The position numbers and the translations under genes were made by a program. 64,000 nt of DNA from Novosphingobium sp. (GTDB lineage: Bacteria; Pseudomonadota; Alphaproteobacteria; Sphingomonadales; Sphingomonadaceae), in assembly GCF_019748365.1 (NCBI RefSeq), contig NZ_JAIEPN010000027.1, positions 1-64,000 on the forward strand. Direction: 5' to 3'. Positions 22,649-31,594 of the stretch are shown piece by piece; position 1 is the first letter of the stretch, and each line of letters starts with the position of its first letter. The notes beneath the pieces are model-generated. The model was not told the origin of the DNA and did no database searches. It worked only from the letters and a program-made list of their open reading frames with translations.

Positions 22649-23584
22649 TCAGGCCGCGCCGTCTTCCGAGAAATAGTCCGGCATCCCCGCGGGCCAGATC
22701 ACGCCCCACTGCGCCTGCCCGCCGTCGATGATCATGAGATCGCCGTTGATGAAGCGGCCGGCCGGGCTGGCGAGATAGGCGATGGCCTCCGCCACATCCC
22801 AGGCATTGCCGCGCATCTTCAGCGGGTTGGCCTTGTGGAAGCGGGCGAGCGCTTCTTCGGGATACATGCGGAAGCCCTCGGTCTCGATCACGCCGGGGCC
22901 GATGCAGTTGACGCGGATATTGTGCGGCGCCCATTCGGTGGCGACCGTCTTCGAAAGGTAGATCACCCCGGCCCGCGCGGCGCAGGTGTGCGCGGCTTGC
23001 GGCATGCCGCGCTCGACATTGGCGACGATGTTGATGACATGGCCCGGCTTGCCATCCGCGCGCCAGCGCTTCGCGGCTTCCTGCATCATCCACCAGGTGC
23101 CGTTCAAGTTAGTGTCGATCACCGCGAGCCAGCCCTTGCGGCTGAAATCGATCGCATCCTGCGGGAACTGGCCGCCGGCATTGTTGACGAGCGTATCGAG
23201 CCCGCCGAAGTGATCATGAACTGCGCCGATCATCGCCTCGACCGCTTCGGGATCGCGGATGTTCGCCTCGATGAAGAGGATCTCGCGCCCGGTTTCCTCG
23301 CGGATCAGGTCTGCCGTGCCATCGAGCTTCTCGCGCGTGCGGCCGCAGATCGCGACGTTGGCACCTAGCTTGGCGGCGAGGAACGCCGCGGCCTTGCCCA
23401 TGCCGCTGCCCGCGCCTGAAATGAGGATGGTGTGCCCGGCAAGCAGGTCTTCGCGGAAGATCGTCGCTTGCGTGCGCAGTGCCTCGTCATCAAGGCCGCG
23501 CTTGGGCCGGCCGGGATCGCCGGGTTCGGGACGGAAGATGCGCGGGGTATGGATATCGGGCGCGTTCAACGGTTCATCCCCCAT
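22649..23584 (-). CDS. Short-chain dehydrogenase/reductase (2,4-dienoyl-CoA reductase-like)
   Basis: HTILISGAGSGMGKAAAFLAAKLGANVAICGRTREKLD; long N-terminal extension as in DECR-like SDRs. Confidence 0.85.
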   Translation of the reverse strand: MGDEPLNAPDIHTPRIFRPEPGDPGRPKRGLDDEALRTQATIFREDLLAGHTILISGAGSGMGKAAAFLAAKLGANVAICGRTREKLDGTADLIREETGREILFIEANIRDPEAVEAMIGAVHDHFGGLDTLVNNAGGQFPQDAIDFSRKGWLAVIDTNLNGTWWMMQEAAKRWRADGKPGHVINIVANVERGMPQAAHTCAARAGVIYLSKTVATEWAPHNIRVNCIGPGVIETEGFRMYPEEALARFHKANPLKMRGNAWDVAEAIAYLASPAGRFINGDLMIIDGGQAQWGVIWPAGMPDYFSEDGAA

Positions 23585-23624
23585 TCGTTCGTTCCCGCAT
23601 AGCTAGAACACCCGCAAGGAAAAA

Positions 23625-23642
23625 ACAAACAGGTTTGATTTT
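23625..23642. promoter_or_regulatory. Weak candidate operator ACAAACAGGTTTGATTTT (9/12 to consensus)
   Basis: Upstream of the SDR operon start at 23584(-); contains the smaller palindrome CAAAC-AG-GTTTG. Confidence 0.35.
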
Positions 23643-23725
23643 GATTTGTGCCTCCGGGGCTCGATTCGCGCAAGGCACGCGGGGACTTGGAGCGGTTTCC
23701 GGGGGCTGTCCTAAACGGTGCGCGA

Positions 23726-24385
23726 TCAGCCCTTTGCAGCCGGTGCGAGCGCGCGGATCTGCTCTTCGAGATGGCGGAGCATCGGCTCGACCTGCGCCGG
23801 TTCCATGCCGCCCGTCTGCAGCGAGATCGCCATGCCTTCGAGGATCGTCTGCGAGAGCGTCATCGCCAGCGCAAAGTTGGGCGAGCCGAGCCATTCGGGG
23901 AACAGCGCTTCGGCCTGCGCGTTGAACTTCTCTCGGAACTCGTCCTGCAAGGGCGAGAGGATCGAGGCGAGATCGGCATCGGTGCGAGCGGCGACGGCGA
24001 GCTCGTGAAAGGCGATGAACGCGGGCTTCTGCAGCTGGCGCCAGTAGGTTTCAACGAGATCGGTGACTTCGTGCTCGGGGCGGTCCGCAGCGCGGCGGAA
24101 GGCGCGCAGGCGCTTTTCGTGGAGTTCGGTGATCGCCGCCTTGATCAGCGCCGAACCGTTCTCGAAATGGTGGACCATCGCCCCGCGCGAAAGGCCAGCT
24201 TCTTCGGCGACCTTGGGCGTGGTCGTGTTGGCATAGCCGTACTTGACGAGGCAGCGCACCGTTGCATCGATCAGGCGGGCACGGGTCTGTGCGGCCTTGG
24301 CGGCCTGCAAAGTGCGCGTGCGATCGGCTACCGGGCGAGCGGGCCGAGGGGCGGGCCGTGCCGCCCGCGTACGTGATAGAGCCAT
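23726..24385 (-). CDS. TetR/AcrR family transcriptional regulator
   Basis: HTH TTTPKVAEEAGLSRGAMVHHFENGSALIKAAI; the only DNA-binding regulator recognised inside the 10-34.9 kb cluster. Confidence 0.88.
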   Translation of the reverse strand: MALSRTRAARPAPRPARPVADRTRTLQAAKAAQTRARLIDATVRCLVKYGYANTTTPKVAEEAGLSRGAMVHHFENGSALIKAAITELHEKRLRAFRRAADRPEHEVTDLVETYWRQLQKPAFIAFHELAVAARTDADLASILSPLQDEFREKFNAQAEALFPEWLGSPNFALAMTLSQTILEGMAISLQTGGMEPAQVEPMLRHLEEQIRALAPAAKG

Positions 24386-24489
24386 GCGTTGCTACTTGCC
24401 TGAACCGATGCGCACCCCTTCCGGCACGCCTTGAAAAACAGCCTTAATGTGTTTTCATGCCGCGTAAAACCGCCGCTTTGACCGCATCG

Positions 24490-24503
24490 GGGACAAGTGT
24501 CCC
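24490..24503. promoter_or_regulatory. Palindrome GGGACA-AG-TGTCCC
   Basis: Perfect 6-bp arms in the TetR/CoA-ligase divergent region. Confidence 0.4.
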
Positions 24504-24605
24504 GACGCGGATCTTGGCGGCTCCTTTCGGATGGCACGACGCACATCGAATCAATCGCGCGGCCCTTGCCTGCCGCACACATCAAAGAGGTAGCGCATCG
24601 CGCGG

Positions 24606-24631
24606 AAAAAGACAGATATGATTGTCTTTTT
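24606..24631. promoter_or_regulatory. Candidate operator AAAAAGACA-N8-TGTCTTTTT
   Basis: Perfect 9-bp arms, between divergent TetR(-) and CoA ligase(+). Confidence 0.55.
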
Positions 24632-24690
24632 CAGCATCCGGTGTATCTCCGGGCCAAGACCAATAAGAGGCCCGCGGGGCCGGGGGATGC

Positions 24691-26343
24691 ATGACCGACG
24701 CGCAGCCATTCGCCACTGCACCTGTGCTCACGATGGGCGGCATGATCCGCGCTTCGGCGCAATCCTTTGCCGCGCGCGAGGCGGTGGTTTTCCCCGACCG
24801 GCGGATCAGCTACGCCGAGCTTGATGCTGCGGCGAGACGCTGGGCTGCGGCGCTCATCGCACTCGGCGTGCAGCCCGGCCAGCATGTCGGCCTGTTCATG
24901 CCGACATGTCCGCAGTTCATCGAGGCGTTCTACGGCATTGCCATGGCGGGCGCGGTCGCGGTGCCGATCAATGCGCGATACCAGTCGCATGAGCTTGCCT
25001 ATCTCGTGCGCGACGCCGATCTGGTCGTGCTGGTGACGGCTGGCGAGGTTGCCGAGGGCCTCGATTACCGCGACCGCGTGCGCGCTGCGCTGCCGGCGCT
25101 GGCGGATGCTGGCGGTGTGTGGGGCCTCAGCCTCGACGAGGCGCCGATGCTCCGCACGATCATCTCGCTCGATGCCGAGGGCGCGGACGGGATGCTGGCG
25201 GTGGACGAAGCGCTGGCGATGGGCGAGGGGACGGACGGCGGTCTGATCGACCGGCGGATCGACGACGTCGATCCCGAAGACATCGCCATGATCCTCTACA
25301 CCAGCGGGACGACCGCGAACCCCAAGGGTGCGCTCATTTCGCACCGCGCGCAGGTCGGCAACAGCCGCAATCTGGGCAAGCGCTACCTCTGCACGGCGGA
25401 CGACAAGGTGTGGTCGCCGCTGCCAATCTTCCACATCGCGGGCATCCTGCCGATGACGATGATCCTCGATCTGGGTGGGGTCTATATGACCGTGCCGCAT
25501 TTCGAGGCAGGGCAGGCGCTCGCCATGCTGGGCGCAGAAGGCGCGACGATTGCGTACCCCAGCTTCGTCACGATCATGCAGGACCTGATCAATCACCCCA
25601 CGTTCAAGACCACCGATCTTTCGAAGCTGCGCGTGATGAATTCGAACTTCGCAGTGCAGCCGGCGTGGATCAAGGACGCGGTGGTCGCCGCGATGCCGCA
25701 CACGATCCAGGTGGGCACCTATGGCCTGACCGAGGCGGCGGGGACGGTTTCGACGAGCCGGCTGGATGACAGCTTCGAGGTGCGCACCGGGCGCTGCGGC
25801 TTCCCGCTCGAAGACTGGGAAATGCGAATCGTCGATCCCGAGACCGGGCGTGAGTGCGGCGCGGATGAGCGCGGCGAGATCGTGCTGCGCGGGCCGCATA
25901 TGCTCAAGGGCTATTACAACGCGCCCGAAAAGACCGCCGAGGCGATCCGCGATGGCTGGTTCTACACCGGCGATATCGGGACGGTGGATGCGAACGGCAA
26001 CGTGATGTTCCACGGCCGCACCAAGGACATGCTCAAGGTCGGCGGCGAGAATGTCGCGGCGGCGGAAATCGAGGCCATGCTGCAGACGCATCCGGCGGTG
26101 AAGCTGGCGCAAGTCGTCGGCATTCCCGATGACCGCTATGTCGAAGTGGCGGCGGCGTTTGTGGAACTGGCGGAAGGCTCTTCAGCCGACGAGGCGGAGC
26201 TGATCGCGCATTGCAAGGGCAAGCTCGCGGGCTTCAAGATTCCGCGCCATGTGCGGGTGGTGAGCGAGTGGCCGATGTCGACTTCGAAGATCCAGAAGTT
26301 CAAGCTGCGCGGTGAGCTGATCGAGGAACTGGGGCTGGGGTGA
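24691..26343 (+). CDS. Acyl-CoA synthetase (AMP-dependent ligase, FadD-like)
   Basis: ILYTSGTTANPKGALISH P-loop; YYNAPEKTAEAIRDGWFYTGDIG; GRTKDMLKVGGENV. Confidence 0.93.
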   Translation: MTDAQPFATAPVLTMGGMIRASAQSFAAREAVVFPDRRISYAELDAAARRWAAALIALGVQPGQHVGLFMPTCPQFIEAFYGIAMAGAVAVPINARYQSHELAYLVRDADLVVLVTAGEVAEGLDYRDRVRAALPALADAGGVWGLSLDEAPMLRTIISLDAEGADGMLAVDEALAMGEGTDGGLIDRRIDDVDPEDIAMILYTSGTTANPKGALISHRAQVGNSRNLGKRYLCTADDKVWSPLPIFHIAGILPMTMILDLGGVYMTVPHFEAGQALAMLGAEGATIAYPSFVTIMQDLINHPTFKTTDLSKLRVMNSNFAVQPAWIKDAVVAAMPHTIQVGTYGLTEAAGTVSTSRLDDSFEVRTGRCGFPLEDWEMRIVDPETGRECGADERGEIVLRGPHMLKGYYNAPEKTAEAIRDGWFYTGDIGTVDANGNVMFHGRTKDMLKVGGENVAAAEIEAMLQTHPAVKLAQVVGIPDDRYVEVAAAFVELAEGSSADEAELIAHCKGKLAGFKIPRHVRVVSEWPMSTSKIQKFKLRGELIEELGLG

Positions 26344-26360
26344 GCGTTGTGTACTGCCGC

Positions 26361-26455
26361 TCTGGATCCCCGCCTTCGCGGGGATGACGAGGGTGGGGTA
26401 CTCCACACTCGACGCCTAAACTTCGTCATTCCCGCGAAGGCGGGAATCCAGAGCG
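26361..26455. repeat. Pair of REP-like elements in inverted orientation
   Basis: ctggatccccgccttcgcggggatgacga ... cgtcattcccgcgaaggcgggaatccagag. Confidence 0.85.
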
Positions 26456-26505
26456 TTTAGCGCGACGCTCCGGACTTCCTTGGTACGCCCGCAATGAAGC
26501 GGGCC

Positions 26506-27657
26506 TCAAACCGTCTCGGCATTCCCGAAGATCACCGTCGCCTGCGCCGATAGCGTGCCGCCGTTGCCGTGTGCCAGCGCGGTCTGAGCGCCCGCGATCT
26601 GGTTCGCCGCCGTCCCGCGCATCTGGCGCACGGCTTCGACCATCGCGAACATGCCGTACATGCCCGGGTGGCAGCACGAGAGGCCGCCGCCGTTGGTGTT
26701 GACCGGCAGCGAGCCGCACGGCGAAATCGCCCCGCTCGCGACGAACTGACCGCCTTCGCCCTTGGCGCAGAAGCCGAGGTCTTCGAGGAACAGGATCGTG
26801 TTGATGGTGAAGGCGTCGTAGAGCTGCACGGTGTCGATCTGGCCGGGCGTGAGGCCGGCCATCGCCATCGCGCGCGGGCCGGATTCGGCAGCGGCGGTGA
26901 CGGTGATGTCGTCCGCCTGCGTGACCGAGTTGTACCACGTGGCAGCGGCGGCACCGAGGATCGGGACGAGAGGCTGCGGGCCATCTTTCGCGCGGGGCGT
27001 GCGGGTGAGCACCATGGCGGCGGCGCCGTCCGTCACGAGGCAGCAATCGCGCGCGCGGATCGGGCTGCTGATCAGGCGCGAGGCGATCACGTCCTCGATG
27101 GTCAGCGGGCCCTTGGCAAAGGCTTCAGGGTTGGTGTTTGCCCAGAGCCGCGCGGCAACCGCGACGCTCGCCAGTTCCTCGCGCGTGGTGCCGTACTGGT
27201 GCATGTGGCGCGCGGCGGCGAGCGCGTAGAACGAGAGCGGGTACATCGGATGGTAGGGCGCGTCCCAACGGTCGGGCCGCGCGGGGGTGGAGAGCTTGCC
27301 GCCGCTGGAGCGCTGGTTGGCGCCATATGCAATCACGGCGCAATCGAGATACCCGGCATCGAGCATCATGCAGGCGGTGACGAGGTGGCTCATGAACGAG
27401 GCCCCGCCGGCGCGGTTGTTGTCGGTGAAGCGCGGGTGCAGGCCGAGATATTGCGCGAGGCTGAGGCCGGCGAAGAGATCGTCGGGCAAGGCGATGAACA
27501 GGCCATCGACTTCCGCCAGATTGATCGCGGCATCGGCGAGCGCAAGCTGCACCGCCTTGCCTGCCATCTCGATGGTCGAATGGCCGGGCATTTCGCCGAC
27601 GCCGAACGTGGCAGCACCAGCAACCGCAACGCGGCCGCGCGGGAAGGTGTCACCCAT
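26506..27657 (-). CDS. Thiolase-fold protein (SCPx/Ltp2-like), apparently lacking the nucleophilic Cys
   Basis: VAVAGAATFGVGEMPGHSTIEMAGKAVQLALADA; position of the usual CxSG(G) reads NNRAGGASFMSHLVTA; C-terminal CCHPGMYG; possible start 27684. Confidence 0.82.
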   Translation of the reverse strand: MGDTFPRGRVAVAGAATFGVGEMPGHSTIEMAGKAVQLALADAAINLAEVDGLFIALPDDLFAGLSLAQYLGLHPRFTDNNRAGGASFMSHLVTACMMLDAGYLDCAVIAYGANQRSSGGKLSTPARPDRWDAPYHPMYPLSFYALAAARHMHQYGTTREELASVAVAARLWANTNPEAFAKGPLTIEDVIASRLISSPIRARDCCLVTDGAAAMVLTRTPRAKDGPQPLVPILGAAAATWYNSVTQADDITVTAAAESGPRAMAMAGLTPGQIDTVQLYDAFTINTILFLEDLGFCAKGEGGQFVASGAISPCGSLPVNTNGGGLSCCHPGMYGMFAMVEAVRQMRGTAANQIAGAQTALAHGNGGTLSAQATVIFGNAETV

Positions 27658-28018
27658 CGGCCTGCTCCACCGGATCGAAGACAATGATGGGGGTTTCCCC
27701 TGCGATGATCCGCGCCTTGACGGCCATGCCGATGTGCAGCGTCTCGGGCGTCACGCCTTCGACGCAGCCCATCATCCGCGCGCCTTCGGCAAGATCGACG
27801 AGCACGACATTGTAGGGCGGCTCGGGCGGTTTGCGCTGGATCCAGGTGGCGGAATAGACCGTGCCGAGGCCCGAGGCTTCAACCCATTCAAGCTCCGCAC
27901 CGGTGCCGGGCGCGAAAGCGCGCGGGGGGAAGACGGCTGCTCCGCCGCCCAGGGGCTGCTGGATCAGGAAGCGGCCCTCGGCAAGGGCGGCATCCCATTC
28001 GGCGCCGGGGCCGCTCAC
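27650..28018 (-). CDS. DUF35 / OB-fold protein partnering the thiolase-like gene
   Basis: VYSATWIQRKPPEPPYNVVLVDLAEGARMMGCVEG typical of DUF35 OB domain; short start/stop overlap with 26506..27657. Confidence 0.75.
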   Translation of the reverse strand: MSGPGAEWDAALAEGRFLIQQPLGGGAAVFPPRAFAPGTGAELEWVEASGLGTVYSATWIQRKPPEPPYNVVLVDLAEGARMMGCVEGVTPETLHIGMAVKARIIAGETPIIVFDPVEQADG

Positions 28019-29217
28019 TTGAGCACCGCGCCGCTGGCGACGAGGCCTGCAATCTCGTCCTCGCCGTAGCCGGCTTCGGCCAGCACCGCCGCGCTGTCAG
28101 CGCCCAGCGCCGGGCCGGGATCGCCGATGGCACCGGGGGTGCCGGAGAAGTTCGTGGGGATGCCGGGATAGCGCAAGGTGCCAAGCTCCGTTTCGGCGCT
28201 GTGCCAGAAGCCCGTCTCCTCGAGGTGCGGATCGTGGAGCAGGTCCTGCAGCGAGGCGATGGGGGTTGCGGGGATTTCGGCGCGGCGGAACAGGTCCATC
28301 CAGCTTTCCGTGGTGCGCGTGATCATGACCTTCTCGACATGGGCGAGCACTGCCGAGATATTCTCGCTGCGGCTGCGCATCGTGGCGAACATGGGATCAT
28401 CCGACCATGCGGGATTGCCGAGTTCGCGGAAGAAGGCCTGCCACTGCTTGTCGTTGTAGATCATCACGCCGACATGGCCGTCCGCCGTCTTGTAGGGGCG
28501 GCGCGAGGGGGAGGTGGCGCGGGGGTAGACCGGCGGCCCGAGCGGCGGATCGAAGAGCGAGCCGCAGATGTGCTCGGTCGCGGCGAAGGAGACCAGCGTC
28601 TCGAACATCGGGACTTCGATTTCCTGCCCCTCGCCCGTCTTCTCGCGCGCATAGAGCGCGGCGATCACGGCATAGGCGCCGGTGAGGCCCGCGACCTTGT
28701 CGGCGATCACGGTGGCGCTGTAGGTCGGCTCGCCGCCCGAAAGCTTGGCCTGCAGATCGACGATGCCCGAGGCGGCCTGCACGATATCGTCGTAGGCCGG
28801 GTAATCGCGGTAGGGGCCGGTGCGGCCATAGCCATAGAGATTGGCGTAGATGATCTTCGGGTTGGCGGCCTTCAGCGCGGCGTAGTCGAGCCCGAGCCGG
28901 GCGATGGCCTGCGCGCGCATCGAGTGGATGAAGACGTCGGCATCCCTGGCAAGGCGCAGCACGGCATCGCGGGCGGCCTGCTGCTTGAGATCGAGCGCAA
29001 GGCTGCGCTTGCCGCGGTTGACGTTGAGGAACATCGCGCCGCGCGTCGAGTCAGGCCCCGGGGGGATGAAGCGCGTGGTATCGCCCGAGGGGCCTTCGAT
29101 CTTGATCACGTCTGCGCCCAGATCGGCGAAGATCTGGGTGGCGTAGGGGCCCATCAGCACGGCGGTGAGATCGAGCACGCGCACGCCCGCGAGAGGGCCC
29201 TTGCCGCGCCCGCTCAT
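28015..29217 (-). CDS. CaiB/BaiF family CoA-transferase
   Basis: GPLAGVRVLDLTAVLMGPYATQIFADLGADVIKIEGPSGDTTR; GKRSLALDLK. Confidence 0.95.
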   Translation of the reverse strand: MSGRGKGPLAGVRVLDLTAVLMGPYATQIFADLGADVIKIEGPSGDTTRFIPPGPDSTRGAMFLNVNRGKRSLALDLKQQAARDAVLRLARDADVFIHSMRAQAIARLGLDYAALKAANPKIIYANLYGYGRTGPYRDYPAYDDIVQAASGIVDLQAKLSGGEPTYSATVIADKVAGLTGAYAVIAALYAREKTGEGQEIEVPMFETLVSFAATEHICGSLFDPPLGPPVYPRATSPSRRPYKTADGHVGVMIYNDKQWQAFFRELGNPAWSDDPMFATMRSRSENISAVLAHVEKVMITRTTESWMDLFRRAEIPATPIASLQDLLHDPHLEETGFWHSAETELGTLRYPGIPTNFSGTPGAIGDPGPALGADSAAVLAEAGYGEDEIAGLVASGAVLK

Positions 29218-29321
29218 GCCCGCGCTCCGGCGGCGATAGTCAGGCGCGTGTGCCTCATGATTCTCCCGTTTCCTGCCTTGCTGCGGCGGCGATTTGGTCC
29301 GCTATGAAGGACCATAAAAAA

Positions 29322-29339
29322 GCATTCAAGCATGTTTTT
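29322..29339. promoter_or_regulatory. Candidate operator GCATTCAAGCATGTTTTT (9/12 to consensus)
   Basis: Located in the divergent region between CaiB/BaiF(-) and SDR(+). Confidence 0.45.
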
Positions 29340-29451
29340 TTCTTGGCGGGTGGGCCCCGTCTCCATAGAGTGCGCGGCGAGAAGAGGAGCGGGCATTTGG
29401 GGCCATGCGCCATGCGCGCGAAGGTAGCCCCGCCGCAGGAAAGGACAAGAC

Positions 29452-30213
29452 ATGGATCTGGGACTTCAGGGCAAGAAGGCGATCGTCGTCGGCGGTGCGC
29501 GCGGCATCGGCTATGCGGTGGCCGAGATCCTGTCGCGCGAGGGCGCAGACGTCGCCATCAGCGCGCGCGGCGAGGACAGCGTGAAGGACGCGGTGGCGGC
29601 GCTCTCGCGCTATGGCACCAAGGTTGTCGGGAGGCCCGTCAACGTGAAGAAGGCAGATGATTACAAGGCGTGGCTCGAATGGGCGATCGAGGCGCTCGAA
29701 GGTGTCGACGTGCTGGTGCCGCTGAGCTCGGCCGGAGGCGGCATGGGCAGCGAAAAATACTGGCACAACGCTTTCGAGACCGATGTGATGGGCCCGGTCC
29801 GCGCGGTCGAGGCGGTGATTCCGGTGATGACCCAGCGCAAGCATGGCTCGATCGTGCTGGTCGCCACCACCAGCGCGCTGGAAGCGATGGGCGGCCCGCA
29901 GGCCTACAACGCGATGAAGGCTTCGCTGATCACCTATGGCAAGCAGCTCGCGCTCGCGCACGGCAAGGACGGCATTCGCGTCAACGTTGTCTCACCCGGG
30001 CCGATCGAGTTCGAGGGCGGCAACTGGGACATGATCAAGGGCACGATGGAGAAGTTCTACCAGTCGCAGCTGCGCCAGCAGCCAATGGGGCGGCTGGGGC
30101 GGCCGGAGGAAGTGGCGCGCGCGATCGTGTTCCTCGCCAGCGAGGCGGCCAGCTGGTGCAGCGGCTCGCACCTCGTGGTCGATGGCGCCTTCACCAACCG
30201 GACCCATTTCTGA
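29452..30213 (+). CDS. Short-chain dehydrogenase/reductase
   Basis: MDLGLQGKKAIVVGGARGIGYAVAEILSREGADVAIS; YNAMKASLITYGKQ. Confidence 0.93.
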   Translation: MDLGLQGKKAIVVGGARGIGYAVAEILSREGADVAISARGEDSVKDAVAALSRYGTKVVGRPVNVKKADDYKAWLEWAIEALEGVDVLVPLSSAGGGMGSEKYWHNAFETDVMGPVRAVEAVIPVMTQRKHGSIVLVATTSALEAMGGPQAYNAMKASLITYGKQLALAHGKDGIRVNVVSPGPIEFEGGNWDMIKGTMEKFYQSQLRQQPMGRLGRPEEVARAIVFLASEAASWCSGSHLVVDGAFTNRTHF

Positions 30214-30214
30214 G

Positions 30215-31594
30215 ATGGATCAGCCAGTCACTCAAAAGCCGGTGACCTGGGACACGTCGAAGATGGACGTGAAGCGCGTCGTCGACGTGATCCGCGTGAC
30301 GCCGGAGACCAACACCAGCCGCACGCCGGTGGACAAGGCGCCCGATCCGGAGCTGGGGCACGATCTGATCCCGGCGGAGCGCTACTACTCCGAAGCATTC
30401 ATGAAGCTCGAATGGGAGCGGATCTGGACCAAGGTCTGGCTGCTCGGCGGGCGGGCCGACGATATCCCGGAGCCCGGCGACTACATCTGCACCGAGATCG
30501 GCAAGGAAAGCGTGCTGATCGTGCGGCAGCACGACGGTTCGCTGCGCTGCTTCCCCAATGTGTGCCTCCACCGCGGCAACCGGCTGCGGCCGGAAGGCAT
30601 CGGCAATGCGCAGGCGTTCCGCTGCATGTATCACCACTGGACCTACGGGCTCGACGGCAAGATCGAGCGGCTGCCGGATCTTTGCACCTTCCCGCAAGGG
30701 GGGCCTCCGGGCATGACCTTGCCGAGCCTGCCGGTGACGGAGTGGAACAGCTTCGTGTGGTTCTCGCTGAACCCGGATGTCGAACCGTTCGACGATTACA
30801 TCGCCCCGCTCAAGGACCACCTCGAGCCCTATCACCCCGAGCGCATGGCGTGGAAACGCGACGTGACGGTGGAGTGGGACTGCAACTGGAAGGCCTCGGT
30901 CGATGCCTTCAACGAGACCTACCATGTGCAGGGCATCCACCCGCAGCTGCAGTGGTATCTCGACGACGTGAACGTGCAGATCGATTGCTACGAGCGGCAC
31001 AACCGCTATCTGATCCCGTTCGCCGCGATCTCCCCGCGCGTCGCCATGCCGAGCGCGATCCCGCCGGCGATCGAGGAGATCATGCGCCATGCCGGCATGG
31101 ACCCGGCGGAGTACGAGGGGCGGGTGAGCGATATCCGCCGCGATGTGCAGCTGTTCAAGCGCCAGCACGGCAAGGCGCAGGGCAAGGACTATTCGGCGCT
31201 GAACGATGATCAGCTGACCGACGACTACCACTACATGATCTTCCCGAACGTCGCGCTCAACGTGCATGCGGATGACATCATGATGTTCCGCCAGCGCCCG
31301 CACGCCAGCGATCCGAACAAGATGCTCTACGACGTCTGGGTGTTCGAACTTGTGCCGGAGGGCGAGCCCTGGCCCGAGCGGGTGAAGCATCGGCGCTTCA
31401 AGCATGGCGAGCGCAGCATCGGGCAAGTGCTCGATCAGGATGCCTACAACCTGCCGACGGTGCAGGCAGGGATGAAGAGCGAGAGCTTCCCCGGGCTGTG
31501 GATCGGCGAGCAGGAGCTGCGCATCCGCCATTTCCACAAGGTGCTCGACGACTACATCTACGGGCCGGGCGGCAAGCAGGCGGGGGATTTGTGA
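30215..31594 (+). CDS. Rieske non-heme iron oxygenase, alpha subunit
   Basis: CLHRGNR ... CMYHHWTYG Rieske motif; FNETYHVQGIHPQ iron-site motif. Confidence 0.92.
   Translation: MDQPVTQKPVTWDTSKMDVKRVVDVIRVTPETNTSRTPVDKAPDPELGHDLIPAERYYSEAFMKLEWERIWTKVWLLGGRADDIPEPGDYICTEIGKESVLIVRQHDGSLRCFPNVCLHRGNRLRPEGIGNAQAFRCMYHHWTYGLDGKIERLPDLCTFPQGGPPGMTLPSLPVTEWNSFVWFSLNPDVEPFDDYIAPLKDHLEPYHPERMAWKRDVTVEWDCNWKASVDAFNETYHVQGIHPQLQWYLDDVNVQIDCYERHNRYLIPFAAISPRVAMPSAIPPAIEEIMRHAGMDPAEYEGRVSDIRRDVQLFKRQHGKAQGKDYSALNDDQLTDDYHYMIFPNVALNVHADDIMMFRQRPHASDPNKMLYDVWVFELVPEGEPWPERVKHRRFKHGERSIGQVLDQDAYNLPTVQAGMKSESFPGLWIGEQELRIRHFHKVLDDYIYGPGGKQAGDL

Noticed and set aside
24434-24455. Possible copy of the cluster dyad just upstream of the TetR gene (acagccttaatgtgtttt)
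   Set aside because: Only 7 of 12 specified positions match and half-site spacing is off; not counted as a member.
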